A DNA stretch of 64,000 bases, from the NCBI GenBank assembly GCA_914767715.1, contig OU612074.1, positions 1,937,501 through 2,001,500 of the forward strand. Reading direction: 5' to 3'. The notes below the pieces were generated by a model. The model was not told the DNA's origin. It saw nothing but the letters and a program-made list of their open reading frames with translations, and did no database searches. The stretch comes from Membranipora membranacea. Taxonomy: Eukaryota; Bryozoa; Gymnolaemata; Cheilostomatida; Membraniporidae. The position numbers were made by a program, and so were the translations under genes. Below, piece after piece: positions 49,286-59,537 of this stretch (positions are counted from its first letter, which is position 1; each line of letters starts with the position of its first letter).

Positions 49286-49691
49286 TCTGAATTTAACCAT
49301 TTTAGTCAATCTTCTATTAACATTGTAGCGTCTTCACGTATTACAACTAGCATAATATGATGACCAAGTTTACATATTATGTAAACTGGGTCATAAGTGG
49401 TATATCAACCTTACCAGATACACTGTATCATCAAAACAACAAGGCTTGTTTATACCAATCTGTTATGCTCCATCAAGGACTTAGAGACATCTCCATGCAG
49501 GAGGGAGTAATCATAAAAATGTGAATGTCATTCCAGTGACGTCAATAGTGCAAGTGGGTGAGATGTGTGAATTTTAATCTACTACTAGCACTAGCACTTT
49601 TATCTATTGAACTGTCGATCTATTATGTTACCCATATCAGTAGTATAACTTAAATTTATAACTTTTAGATCTTGACCCACCAGAGCTTTAG

Positions 49692-51160
49692 GATCTGACA
49701 ACGACTGATATTTTGGTGAATCTCGGAGTTAAAGATAATGAGGACGGAATCATTTCTAGATTTGCTTGTGAGTTATATTATGGGGATTTCAAAAGTGTGG
49801 ATATAATGCAGGTAATTTAATAGGAAACTAAGATGCGGAGGATGAGAAAACCTTTAATTCAACAAAAAATAATACAGAGAGGTCTATCAATGCGCAGGGA
49901 GGCAGGAATGACCATAGTATATTACTATATTTGCACCATTAGGTGGGTGTCATATGATTTATCCTATAATAGTCTATATTGCGTAAAATAAGAAAAGAAA
50001 AAAAAAGAAGAATGAGCTGAAAATAATATGGTTGCTAGTGGCACAGGTTTATGCGGCTACTTCGCTACTAAAGCCAAGTTATCAGCAAAAGCACCAATCA
50101 TTGCTGTGCAAGTATGAATGGAAAGGAATACTTCATTGCATCATTATATTAATTTATGGAACCCCTGGTGAAGAACAGCAGCCTGGAACCTAGCCTGTCT
50201 TAACAAAGCTTGTTAAGACAGGCTACCTGGAACCCTGGTTTATCCTTATGCTACAATTCTATCTGCCTGAATAATTTATCAACTAGCTATTATCTTTTGA
50301 GGTACGGAGAGTTCAGCACCTAAACAACTACAAGAAATACAAGTTACATAGACACCAGGTGGCCAAGAGACTGGGTAAGGAGCCAGAGGATGTGGAACGG
50401 CCGCGGCTGTATCATGGTACTGTAGCGAAATCAGCACTGGCTATTGTCCAGACAAAGTTTGATAAAATATACGCAGGCACACGCAGAAAAAATGGTGAGC
50501 CTTGCATTCAACTGTTAATTCACCTTTTATCATTATTATCGGAAAGTGTTTATTGAAACATGATTTCTATAACTCAAATAGTAGTGCAAGAGTGTAGAGA
50601 GCTTCTCTTGAACTTCACCATATTTGGATGCTTACTTTATATCCAGGATCGTGTTCCAATGGGGAAACAGTGAATTCCTTGTTTAATGGAAACAGTTATG
50701 ATTTTGTAAACACGTGAAATAGTAGGATATAAAGAGATAAAACGAGATCAAGTTTTGTGACTTAGTTTGGTGAGATCGAAAGTGTGTGGGTAGCATTACT
50801 GATGATTTAGAATTTGCAACTATCATATTACAGGTTTCAGCAGCAAAGGGAAAGGCTGTTATTTTGCTACAAGTGCAGCCTACGCAGCTAACGATTCTTA
50901 CTCTACACCAGATAAGGATGGAGTGAGGTATATGTTCCGGGTTAGGGTTGTAGTTGGTGATTATTGTGAAGGCAAAGAAAACATCAAATCACCCCCTGTT
51001 AAGCCAGGAGGTGGATTTTATGATCGATTCTTTGCCAGAACCGAAAATGTTTGTTGTGTTTGATGATTGCGCTGCGTACCCTGAGTACCTAATTAAGTAC
51101 AGAACATATAATAGGTGTACCACCAGCAAACCTTCTTGGTTAGATGCGGATCAAGTGTGA
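49692..51160 (+). pseudogene. PARP14/15-type mono-ADP-ribosyltransferase catalytic end, frameshifted
   Basis: PARP catalytic domains transfer ADP-ribose from NAD to proteins. Exons: 49692-49811 (40 codons, tentative), 50302-50494, 50834-51160. The phases agree (0, then 1). The domain reads VRRVQHLNNYKKYKLHR, RLYHGT (NAD-binding His), FSSKGKGCYFATSAAY (Tyr), YMFRVRVVVGDYCEG and, in another frame, FVVFDDCAAYPEYLI. The PEYLI end corresponds to the H-Y-L triad of mono-ADP-ribosylating PARP14/15-type enzymes. The frame breaks near 51027-51034, just before the last two conserved strands: one reading stops soon after, the other carries the conserved end. This is either a one-base loss in a recent pseudogene or a sequencing error. 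Upstream domains (macro, WWE) were not found. Confidence 0.75.
50182..50234. mobile_element. 35-bp hairpin with perfect 9-bp target duplication
   Basis: Perfect 15-bp arms, TAGCCTGTCTTAACA at 50191-50205 and its complement at 50211-50225, with a 5-base loop. Perfect direct repeats CCTGGAACC lie at 50182-50190 and 50226-50234. It lies in an intron of the PARP-like gene. Confidence 0.8.
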
Positions 51161-51179
51161 TCCATCAAACTTGATCCAG

Positions 51180-52325
51180 GTTGGATGTGACACCAGACCA
51201 GCTGATGATGTAGTATTATCATTCACTGTGATTAACTTTATTAAAAGAACAAAGGAGTGCTCAAATATTGACACGTTTAAAACATTAATATTTACCTGTT
51301 CATTACCTGAATTATGCAGGTAATTTTATAATTTTACTATGGATGAACACAAAATGACTCTTGTTTCATCGACAATGAAACATGAATGTAAGAAGGTGCA
51401 CATCTGGTTCATAATTGTATGTTTTGGTCTCTTCAGTAGTCAAGTAATTGCCATAAAATATGATATATTGTGTTTATGTTTTCTAAAAAAATATGTGAAA
51501 TGCTGCGCAGGTATTAGTATATCACTCAGTCTATAATCAATCAACGAACGGAATAGTAACTCTCTATACCCTAAACCAGGATCAACATAATCTGTGCTAT
51601 GGGCTGAGCTGAAAATCACAACAAAAATTGACATATAATAATAATAATATGAAAACAGGCCAATTTTGTTCACAGCATTGACAAACATAATTTTCAAAGG
51701 CACCTCTCCATTCTTACATAGAGGACAACATCTAAGTGGAGTTGAACAATCTACACAACCAATAAGCTCTACAATTTTACTAATTCTTTTTCTAGTTTCC
51801 TTACATTTTACAGCGTTGACAAGTAGAGGAAAGGTAACCGAACTATTCGGACTTACCATCATCACATGTCGGACGACATAACTACATTACCACAGCTGTG
51901 ACGGGATCATACTATAGGGCTAACGCATCAAGAGGAACTTTTACGCTTTCTACAAACCTTCACAGCTGATATTAATAAAGGTATCAGAGCAATTATAGCA
52001 AACAGAGACAAAAGTGAACCATAAACAATTTTTAACAGAGCTCAGATGCGATGTATTATATAAAAAATGTATTCCTGCACAACAAAAAATATACCACCAT
52101 TCAGCAGTAAAAAATGACACCCTGCATTCGGTGATTCATTTATGCTCTTGGTGGTGGTAAGTAGCAGTATCAACACTGAGCTCAAATCTCAACATAAATA
52201 ACTCATTAGACCATTTGCTCCTATACACAACATTCACTCATTTATACAGTTGTCATCATATTGCCAGAGCAATCACAGTCTATAGTGCTCTGTTCAACTG
52301 CTCAGTAAATGAGCCGTGAATTCTC
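51180..52325. other. Intergenic; one cysteine-rich open frame on the minus strand
   Basis: A minus-strand frame at 51865-51440 contains KCKETRKRISKIVELIGC, then CVDC and RCCPLC, suggestive of a zinc-binding segment, then KNGEVPLKIMFVNAVNKIG. I do not recognise the family. It could be an exon of an unseen gene or a transposon remnant. Confidence 0.3.
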
Positions 52326-52330
52326 TTGAA

Positions 52331-54397
52331 TCACTTGAACCAGTTCGGCACATAAGCAGTGTTCTTTACTTTCTCCTTTATCCTCTCGTCCTCCTTGTCG
52401 GCTCCCTCCTGGACTTTCTCTACCAGGTTTGGAATCTTAGACTCCAGATTCGGATAGTCAAACGTTTGGCCTTCACCCTGGATAAAATAAACAAAATAAT
52501 CATGTACATGCCGCGGTTCAGAATCGAGGTCTGACAAATCACACACAGTTGGACCATGATTATTGACAGGAGTTTGGCAATCTTATCGGGAGTTTTGATT
52601 CACTAAAATGTCATAGGAGAACGACTGGCAGTGATCAGGGCTCAGTCATAAAGCAGCGCCAGTTGTAAGTCAAAATAGAGAAGAGAAATCATAGTGCTAA
52701 AATTCACAACATTTATGTTTACGTGATATTAGTTTTAGGAGTCATCTAAGACGGTTTATGAGAGAGGACAGCTCTCATATACACCTTTTGTTTCATACCA
52801 ACACGCACATGAATGTGCCAAGGTCAAAAACAATACGGCACCATCGCTACAGTGCAGAGGGACACATATTGCAGAGCCAATGGGAATGCAGTGTGACATA
52901 CATGTGTAATAGTGATGTTATTCCCTTAATACCAAAAAGTGAAATTAGAAAACTGGCCTCAGACTATTATTCATACCTTTTTATAGGCATCACTGCTAAA
53001 GGCTAAGCCTCCTTCCACCATCATTGGGTTTTTGTGTGGACTCGTAGATGACCCCTCCAACTTAATACTTGGGTGAGTACTAAGGCTAAGCCTATAATTA
53101 GGCCTCCCTCTACCACCATTGGGTCCTTGTATGGGTTGGTAGATGACCCCCTAACCTAATACTTGAGTGAGAGCTGAGGCTAAGACTATAATCATACTTA
53201 CCAGAGTAACCCTAGCCAGTTTATACTCCTCAGACCATTTAGTTGTTTGTCTCATCTTATCTCTGACTGGGTGAAAGTAAATGTCAGGCTCTGCTACAGC
53301 CTCACTGGAAATCTGATGGGGGTTTCTGTTAACACCTGCAAATATAACATAACGTTACAGGGGGTGGGGGTAATGTTACATAAGATGTGCATTTATTTAT
53401 GTACAACATAAATACATACAACAACATAACAAATATATGATAAAACATCCTATTTACTTACGAGGTTACGAGGTTACGAGGTTACAAGGTCACACAAAGT
53501 ATAAGCTCATATACATTTAGAACTGCTGGTGTTGCACGATATTGATCGATATCAGATGGGCCGTTTTTGGTATAGGCCATATTTTAGCTCCATATGATAG
53601 GATTGTTTTTTTCTTTTACGATAACAATAACATATTACGATGCAGACAATTATTAGACTTTCAATTATAAGACCTAATTCATATAATGGTTGTCTTCCCC
53701 TGGTAAATGGAAAGACAACTAGCATTGGTTTGATTATCTGATATGGATGGACTTGACTTTGACTTGCAGTTGCAAGTAATGTAGCAGGGCACTATATATA
53801 ACTCTGAAAAATCATAACATGAAAAAGATTAAACTTGGTCTAACACATGAATAGGTCAATAGGTCAATAGGTCAATATGTAACCCATATTACATATATGT
53901 AACCCGTATTAAGGTGCAATCATGAACACATGTATTAGACCAAGTTTCCTAGATCAAGACTAACCAATTTTTTTCTGCATTCCAGGTTGCTCCCACTCTC
54001 CTGGTGAGCCGCAGGAGGCTCAAAAAGGGAAGCAACTCAGAATAGAGGCAAATTAAATCGAGCTTGATCTACATGTCATATCCACATAAAATGATACAAA
54101 TTTTAAGTTGCCATTGAGACTAAGCTCGTTCAAGACTGAATAGTGCCCTACTGTGTGATTGGGATAGCAAGATAATTTAGCAATCAAAAAATTCTTATGG
54201 ACTAATTTTGGTTCCTGCAGCGCTCAAGATGTAGTTAATGTGTCCTTAGTTCTGTTGCATTGCAAAATGGTGTCCAATTCAAATTATTTTATTGTTGCGT
54301 CACATTGTACTCACTTAGTTTTACTTCGGTCGTAACATAGGCCACAGGTACTTTGTATATCTTCTCTAAATAATGCTTTATATCGTATTTTGTCATT
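52331..54397 (-). CDS. MRPL23: Mitochondrial ribosomal protein L23 (uL23m), 5' end not located
   Basis: This large-subunit mitoribosome protein sits near the polypeptide exit tunnel. Minus-strand exons with GT-AG junctions in phase: 54397-54315, 53335-53202, 52477-52331 (stop at 52331-52333). The first located exon reads MTKYDIKHYLEKIYKVPVAY, matching the diagnostic MT(K/R)-D-NYLE-IY-VPV motif. The second ends WSEEYKLARVTL. The last begins GEGQTFDYPNLE and ends with an acidic/basic helix and VPNWFK, close to the VPSWF-type end of other MRPL23 proteins. The exon coding the conserved N-terminal 30-40 residues should lie beyond 54400 on the plus axis, but I could not find it. Its upstream region abuts that of the membrane-protein gene at 55524, which runs the other way. 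Confidence 0.88.
53955..54075. repeat. Short fold-back related to the Mutator-like MITE
   Basis: TAGATCAAGACTAACCAA near 53961 and GCTTGATCTA ending near 54072 are inverted, with GCATTCC-type and GTTGCTCCC-type internal matches. It resembles the termini of the MITEs at 8755 and 59933, as if the interior had been deleted. It lies in an MRPL23 intron (53336-54314). No clear target duplication is seen. Confidence 0.5.
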
Positions 54398-54532
54398 CTA
54401 AAACAGAGAAGATGAGAAGTTATAATTATAGAACATAGATGGTAGAGACAGTAATTAGTAGAATAAATAGAAGTAAAATACAATCTTCTTTTCACAATTT
54501 ATCACCGAATAGTTTTTCCAAAAAAAAAAACT

Positions 54533-55543
54533 CTGTTCCATCAGTACAATTTCTCAAATTGAAAAAAACTTCTCTGATCCAATCTTGAAAATGAGTAGAG
54601 TGAAAGGAAGCGCAGATAATTAAACATCATGTCACAACACTCCAGAAAACTCATTCAGTTTCTGGCACAAATCTACGACCCCAAGTCAGACGGAACTGCA
54701 TTACAAGCAGCGCATAGTTGCTGGTTTAGTTGCTGGTAACACAATAAGCGATTGATAAGGACACCTTACTGGGTCTCACTTTACTATTAGAGTCAAGTAC
54801 ATATCTTGAGATGTCAGCATTGTGACTCATACGGGAAGTGCAGGGAGATGTATTTAGGATCATGTTCCTAGTAATTTGATTACCAGATATGCCCCGGAAG
54901 TATTAAGTCCTATATTTTCATTCCTTGTCTGTGTGAATATGACATGTGAGTGAGCTCACTGCAATCCAAATTAGAGAGTAGGGGTATTGCAAAATTTGTA
55001 GACTTAGAACATCAATTTGTGAAATTTACGATTTGTAACACGGTATTTATTGGTTGATTATCAGGGCCGTAGTTCTAGGGGAGGCAGGGAGAGCAAAATG
55101 CTTTAAAAAGCGCCTAGACATGTTAGAATCAAATGATTAATGCTAATTGCTGGTTATGAAGGTTTGCTGATATACTTCAGATACCTTGATATCGGATATA
55201 GTTAAACACAAAAACAAAATACCAAAACACTTATCAATATTCATTGATTTGTTGTGAATAAGCTTATCCGATTTCAAGGTTTTAAATGGTTTCGGTTCAT
55301 TGCTCATTAGACGCGATTATGTAAGGTGAGCTAACAAGACGGAAGTTACTGGATTATATAATACTCTTCACCCATTCTATTCAAAGGGATTTTGAATTCC
55401 TCATAGTCAGAAGATTTCCGATCACTATAAATTAATGAGGTGGCAATGAGTTCACAGAAATACATCATATCCAGTGCTGACACCGGCAGTCACAGACCAA
55501 CTTCAGACAGCTGACTTGGTAAGATGGCTGAGCTTTCCCCGAA
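54533..55543. repeat. Segmental duplication, donor copy (promoter region of gene A)
   Basis: This block, from CTGTTCCATCAGTACAATTT to the first six codons of gene A, is repeated with few differences at 58673-59537. The second copy is shorter, mainly through a deletion after GAAGTATTAAGT. The block contains no other coding sequence that I can support. It includes an end of a hAT-like MITE near 55066 (CAGGGCCGTAGTTCTAGGGG) and an AT-rich TATATAAT near 55355. Confidence 0.88.
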
Positions 55544-56596
55544 TGACGATCAGATAGCAGCAGAAAGTAGGCCTATGGGTGAGAATCAACCGATCACTCA
55601 AAGTGTAGAGATGACAGATGATCATAGTGATAAGAAAATAGAGTCACAGGTCAACAACCAAAGTCTAGATGCCAAGCCATCGACAAGCAAACCGGGACTT
55701 AAATCTATTGCCAACAAAAGCAAGCTAGTAAAGAAGCAAAGTCAAGTTTCCTTTGACGGGCTCGAGGAAGGGAATGTCGACGGCCAAGTTACTGATGGAG
55801 AGAACCTGGAGCCAAAAGTTAGCATGAGACAGGGGGGCACAGGGATCGTAGCATGGTGGAAGATTTTCAGAAGATCAGTTCGCCGTATTTCCTCTATCAA
55901 CTACTCAGCGGCATTCGAACAGAACAAGCTTAAGTGTCAGAGGAATTTCCTGATTGCTTTGCTGATTGGTTTGCTGGTTGGCATGGCAATAATGGGGTTC
56001 TTTCTGTGGCAGCTTCACACTGAGAATAAACAGCTGAGCGAATCACACTTTCAGTGTCAGGAGGAATCTAAGTGCTCCCGAGATTTGGTGAGTTCTATAA
56101 TATCCATCCACAGTACTACAATATAACCAGCGTTCTAATTGGGTAGTCGGACATTATGTCTAATCGACGACATATCGTCCCGCAACAATGGGATATGTTT
56201 CGTTCTATATATATATATATATATATATATATCTGAGAAAATCCCAAAGAATTTAGAGCTCTCGCTCTAAGGGATATTAAGTTGAAATGCGTGGAAAGGA
56301 AAAAATCCAGTACCATTTTGGTTTGTGGTTATGTGTAGACGCTTCTGTCAAGGTACCCTTGTCTGGAATGTGAAATACTCGATTGTAATGTGAATGTGAT
56401 CTTCTCATGTCATCTTGTTTTGAAGCTTTCATCGATTCGATGTTGACGCTAACTGCTGGTGTTTTTGGCTGTTTTACAGATAAACAGCATTGGTAGCAGT
56501 GCCATACAACAAGCCTACAATCTCGACTGTGGGGGTCGTTTGGCCTTCCTCAGAAACTGCCAAACATCTTGTCGTACAGTATGTCAGCAAGGCTAA
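55524..56596 (+). CDS. Membrane-protein family gene A, 2 exons
   Basis: I do not recognise this family. Exon 1 is 55524-56087 (188 codons, donor GTGAGT) and exon 2 is 56480-56596 (acceptor TTTTACAG), giving 226 residues. Residues 1-110 are polar and low-complexity, with KKQSQVSFDGLEEG. A basic block follows (MRQGGTGIVAWWKIFRRSVR), then CQR at the membrane edge, one hydrophobic segment around residues 140-162 (LLIGLLVGMAIMGFFLWQL), a short heptad-like stretch and two cysteines (CQEESKC). Exon 2 encodes the tail CGGRLAFLRNCQTSCRTVC. Basic residues before the single segment predict a type II orientation with the cysteine tail outside. A polyadenylation signal AATAAA lies near 56917. Paralogues follow at 58177, 59519 and 62678. 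Confidence 0.85.
56205..56232. repeat. (TA)n microsatellite in intron 1 of gene A
   Basis: An uninterrupted TATA repeat of about 28 bases. Confidence 0.9.
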
Positions 56597-56619
56597 TTTT
56601 CTTTCACAACTTCAACACT

Positions 56620-58170
56620 TCACGGCATATGGAAGCTGCACCAAATTTTGCATTTTCATGAATAATCAACAGCAACAATCAAATGACAAGCAGATGATCT
56701 GAGATTTCCTGACTTGTAGCATTAGTTTAAATAATATTTATGATCCTATCATAGCATTTGCTTTCAACAATATACCCAACATTTATGTTCAAAACTCAAG
56801 TTATATTATTCAATTATTAATCTACATCATCTTCTTTTTTTCTAACCTGATTAGTATTTTACATCCTGTATGATTATATTATATAGTGGCTCTTGTTGTC
56901 AAATATGCTCATTGAATAAAAATAAACTCTCGTGCCCAACATCAGTTTTAGAGAAAAGAACATTGATTAATAACCACATAGGGAATGAGCCTAATGGATG
57001 TCAGATTTGGAGTTTCTAAACTCAATTATGTATATATCCAACAATTTTCAGGGCTATTAGTGTCATATTCTAGGACTTATTCTATGGGAATCTGGGATGA
57101 AACGTCTCAGGACTTCTTGTAAATCATAAGTTCTGATGGCAAGTGAACTTTCAGCCAGCTGGAGCGCAGAGCTGGATTATGGCTATCACTCTTTTCACCT
57201 TACTATCACTATGTTTCCAAGGATGGATTTTGTAAGGATTTCGGGAGTAATCGCCCCATGGAAATGGTATTAAAATCAAATTCCGATTGTGACGAATGAC
57301 TTTTTGGACGCGAATATCCATACCGTGTCTATTCGACCAGGTACCTAATTGGCTTGCACACAATGCCTTTAAAAGGATTACACCCGCCGGGGTCCGGGGT
57401 TCAAGTCCCGGCCACGGCAGATTCTTTTCATGTTTTTCCCATCATGGGAATGGTAAGAATCCAGTGGATTCTAACCATTCGAAATTGGAGTGAACCACAA
57501 AATCGAAGCATGGAACCATAGTGAATGGATCCTGGATCTTTTTGCCTGAGTGTGTCAAACTAAACTCCTTCAGTAATAAGACTCCAACACAATACAATGA
57601 TGACAGTACGAGTAAAAGAATTGGCACAAGGTGCCATGGAAAACCGCTCGGGAAAACCTAAGTCAAAAAGCATAATCAAGTGGGTACTGCAATGTAATAT
57701 ACTGAGTACTTCTGACAGAAATATTTCATCTGATATGCAAAGTCCTCATATGTCTACACTAAAATTTTTTAACATCCTGATTATCAAGTGTCAGAGAAGA
57801 ATGTCCTGGGGCAAACCTGGTGAGCATTAGAGCTTCACTTTTAGATTCATTCACATGGTGTCAGGCAGATGAAGTGATATTGCCACTCCGTCGCAAGCAT
57901 AATCTAGCCAAGCCTTTAGCTCCTATTTGCTGACGGGCATCAGTGTCGATTGTTACCAGGGCATGTAATGAGATATAATGTAGAAGTGTGGAGTAATAAC
58001 TATCAGAACTTGCTTGTTCCCTTAATCTATCTACGCTCACGCCTATCTTCCTTCAAATATTCAAGGATTGGATATGCTTTTATGAATTATAAAATGTCCA
58101 ACATAAAACAAACCAAATTATATCATGTTCTGATACTGTGTGTGACAGACAGACAAACAGCAGATAAAAG
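56620..58170. other. 3' UTR of gene A and spacer to gene B, with a SINE-like unit
   Basis: Gene A 3' UTR runs to about 56.95 kb. At 57330-57420 a B box GGTTCAAGTCCC lies in GC-rich context on the plus strand with a weak A-box-like stretch upstream, probably a tRNA-derived SINE. No further gene is recognised. The immediate upstream of gene B (58090-58176) shares little with that of gene A. Confidence 0.45.
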
Positions 58171-58176
58171 TCTAAA

Positions 58177-58701
58177 ATGGCGGAGCTTACTCAAAAGGAC
58201 TTTCAGTCAGCACCAGTGAATGTGTACGAGCATCAAACTAGTCATCAACCAGTTTCAGACGGAATAAATTTTAGAGGTCAGAATGTCCAGGGTCAAGCCA
58301 GCACTAACAAACCTGATCAGACAACTTCAAGAATGGCAGCATCCTCGCGCCTTCCGCATCTGAAATCGACCGTCAAGAAAACTCAACTAACAAAGCAGCA
58401 AAGTCAGGTGTCCTTTGACGGTATTGAAGAGAGGTACGTCAACGGCGCAGACAATGTCAGCAATGTAGACAGTCAAGAGCAGGCTGTACAGATGAGAGAG
58501 AAGGCCACAGGGATCCTGGCATTTTGGAGGAATTTCAGAAGATCAGTTCGCCGTTATTCCTCTATACTCTACTCAGCAGCGTTTCAACAGAACAAGTTTA
58601 AGTGTCAGAGGAATTTCCTGATTGCTTTGCTGATTGTTTTGCTGGTTGGCATGGCAATAATGGGGTTCTTTCTGTTCCATCAATACAATTTCTCAAATTG
58701 A
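58177..58701 (+). CDS. Membrane-protein family gene B, truncated by insertion
   Basis: A 174-residue frame, paralogous to gene A exon 1. Shared segments are MAEL at the start, KQQSQVSFDGIEERYVNG, the basic block MREKATGILAFWRNFRRSVR, CQR and the membrane segment LLIVLLVGMAIMGFFL. It then departs abruptly into FHQYNFSN and stops. The departure at about 58672 is where the copy of gene A's upstream region begins, so the frame has lost its linker, splice donor and cysteine tail. It would encode a membrane protein with no outside domain. The genuine 3' half of this gene is now at 59538 onward (see gene C). Confidence 0.8.
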   Translation: MAELTQKDFQSAPVNVYEHQTSHQPVSDGINFRGQNVQGQASTNKPDQTTSRMAASSRLPHLKSTVKKTQLTKQQSQVSFDGIEERYVNGADNVSNVDSQEQAVQMREKATGILAFWRNFRRSVRRYSSILYSAAFQQNKFKCQRNFLIALLIVLLVGMAIMGFFLFHQYNFSN

Positions 58702-59537
58702 AAAAAACTTCTCTGATCCAATCTTGAAAATGAGTAGAGTGAAAGGAAGCGCAGATAATTAAACATCATGTCACAACACTTTAGAAAACTCATTAAGTTT
58801 CTGGCACAAATCTACCACCCCAAATCAGACGGAACTGCATTACAAGCAGCGCATAGTTGCTGGTTTAGTTGCTGGTAACACAATAAGCGATTGATAAGGA
58901 CACCTAGATTACTGGGTCTCACTTTACTATTAGAGTCAAGTACATATCTTGAGATGTCAGCATTGTGACTCATACGGGAAGTGCAGGGAGATGTATTTAA
59001 GTTGCCCTCGAAGTATTAAGTAGGAGGTATTGCAAAATTTGTAGACTTAGAACATCAATTTGTGAAATTTACGATTTGTAACACGGTATTTATTGGTTGA
59101 TTATCAGGGCCGTAGTTCTAGGGGAGGCAGGGAGAGCAAAATGCTTTAAAAAGCGCCTAGACATGTTAGAATCAAATGATTAATGCTAATTGCTGGTTAT
59201 GAAGGTTTGCTGATATACTTCAGATACCTTGATATCGGATATAGTTAAACACAAAAACAAAATACCAAAACACTTATCAATATTCATTGATTTGTTGTGA
59301 ATAAGCGCATTGGATTTCAAGGTTTTAAATGGTTTCGATTCATTGCTCATTAGACGCGATTATGTAAGGTGAGCTAACAAGAACAAAGGGATTTTGAATT
59401 CCTCATAGTCCGAAGATTTCTGATCACTATAAATTAATGAAGTGGCAATGAGTTCACAGAAATATCCAGTTCTGACAGCGGCAGTCACAGGCCAACCTCA
59501 GACAGCAGACTTGGTAAGATGGCTGAGCTTTCCCCGA
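58673..59537. repeat. Segmental duplication, inserted copy inside gene B
   Basis: Copy of 54533-55543 inserted into the membrane-segment codons of gene B. The stretch beginning AAGTGTCAGAGGAATTTCC and ending TTCTG (about 85 bp) occurs on both sides of the insert, once at about 58610-58672 and again from 59538. Gene B and the right-hand copy share a base (GATTGTTTTGC) that differs from gene A (GATTGGTTTGC), showing that both flanks came from gene B. Confidence 0.85.

Larger units (their letters stand above)
47504..49685. other. Intergenic between phospholipase and PARP genes
   Basis: The 5' flank of the phospholipase gene lies at the left. Two mini-hairpins occur (47855 and 49244). No exon with domain motifs was found, although upstream exons of the PARP gene may be hidden here. 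Confidence 0.4.
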
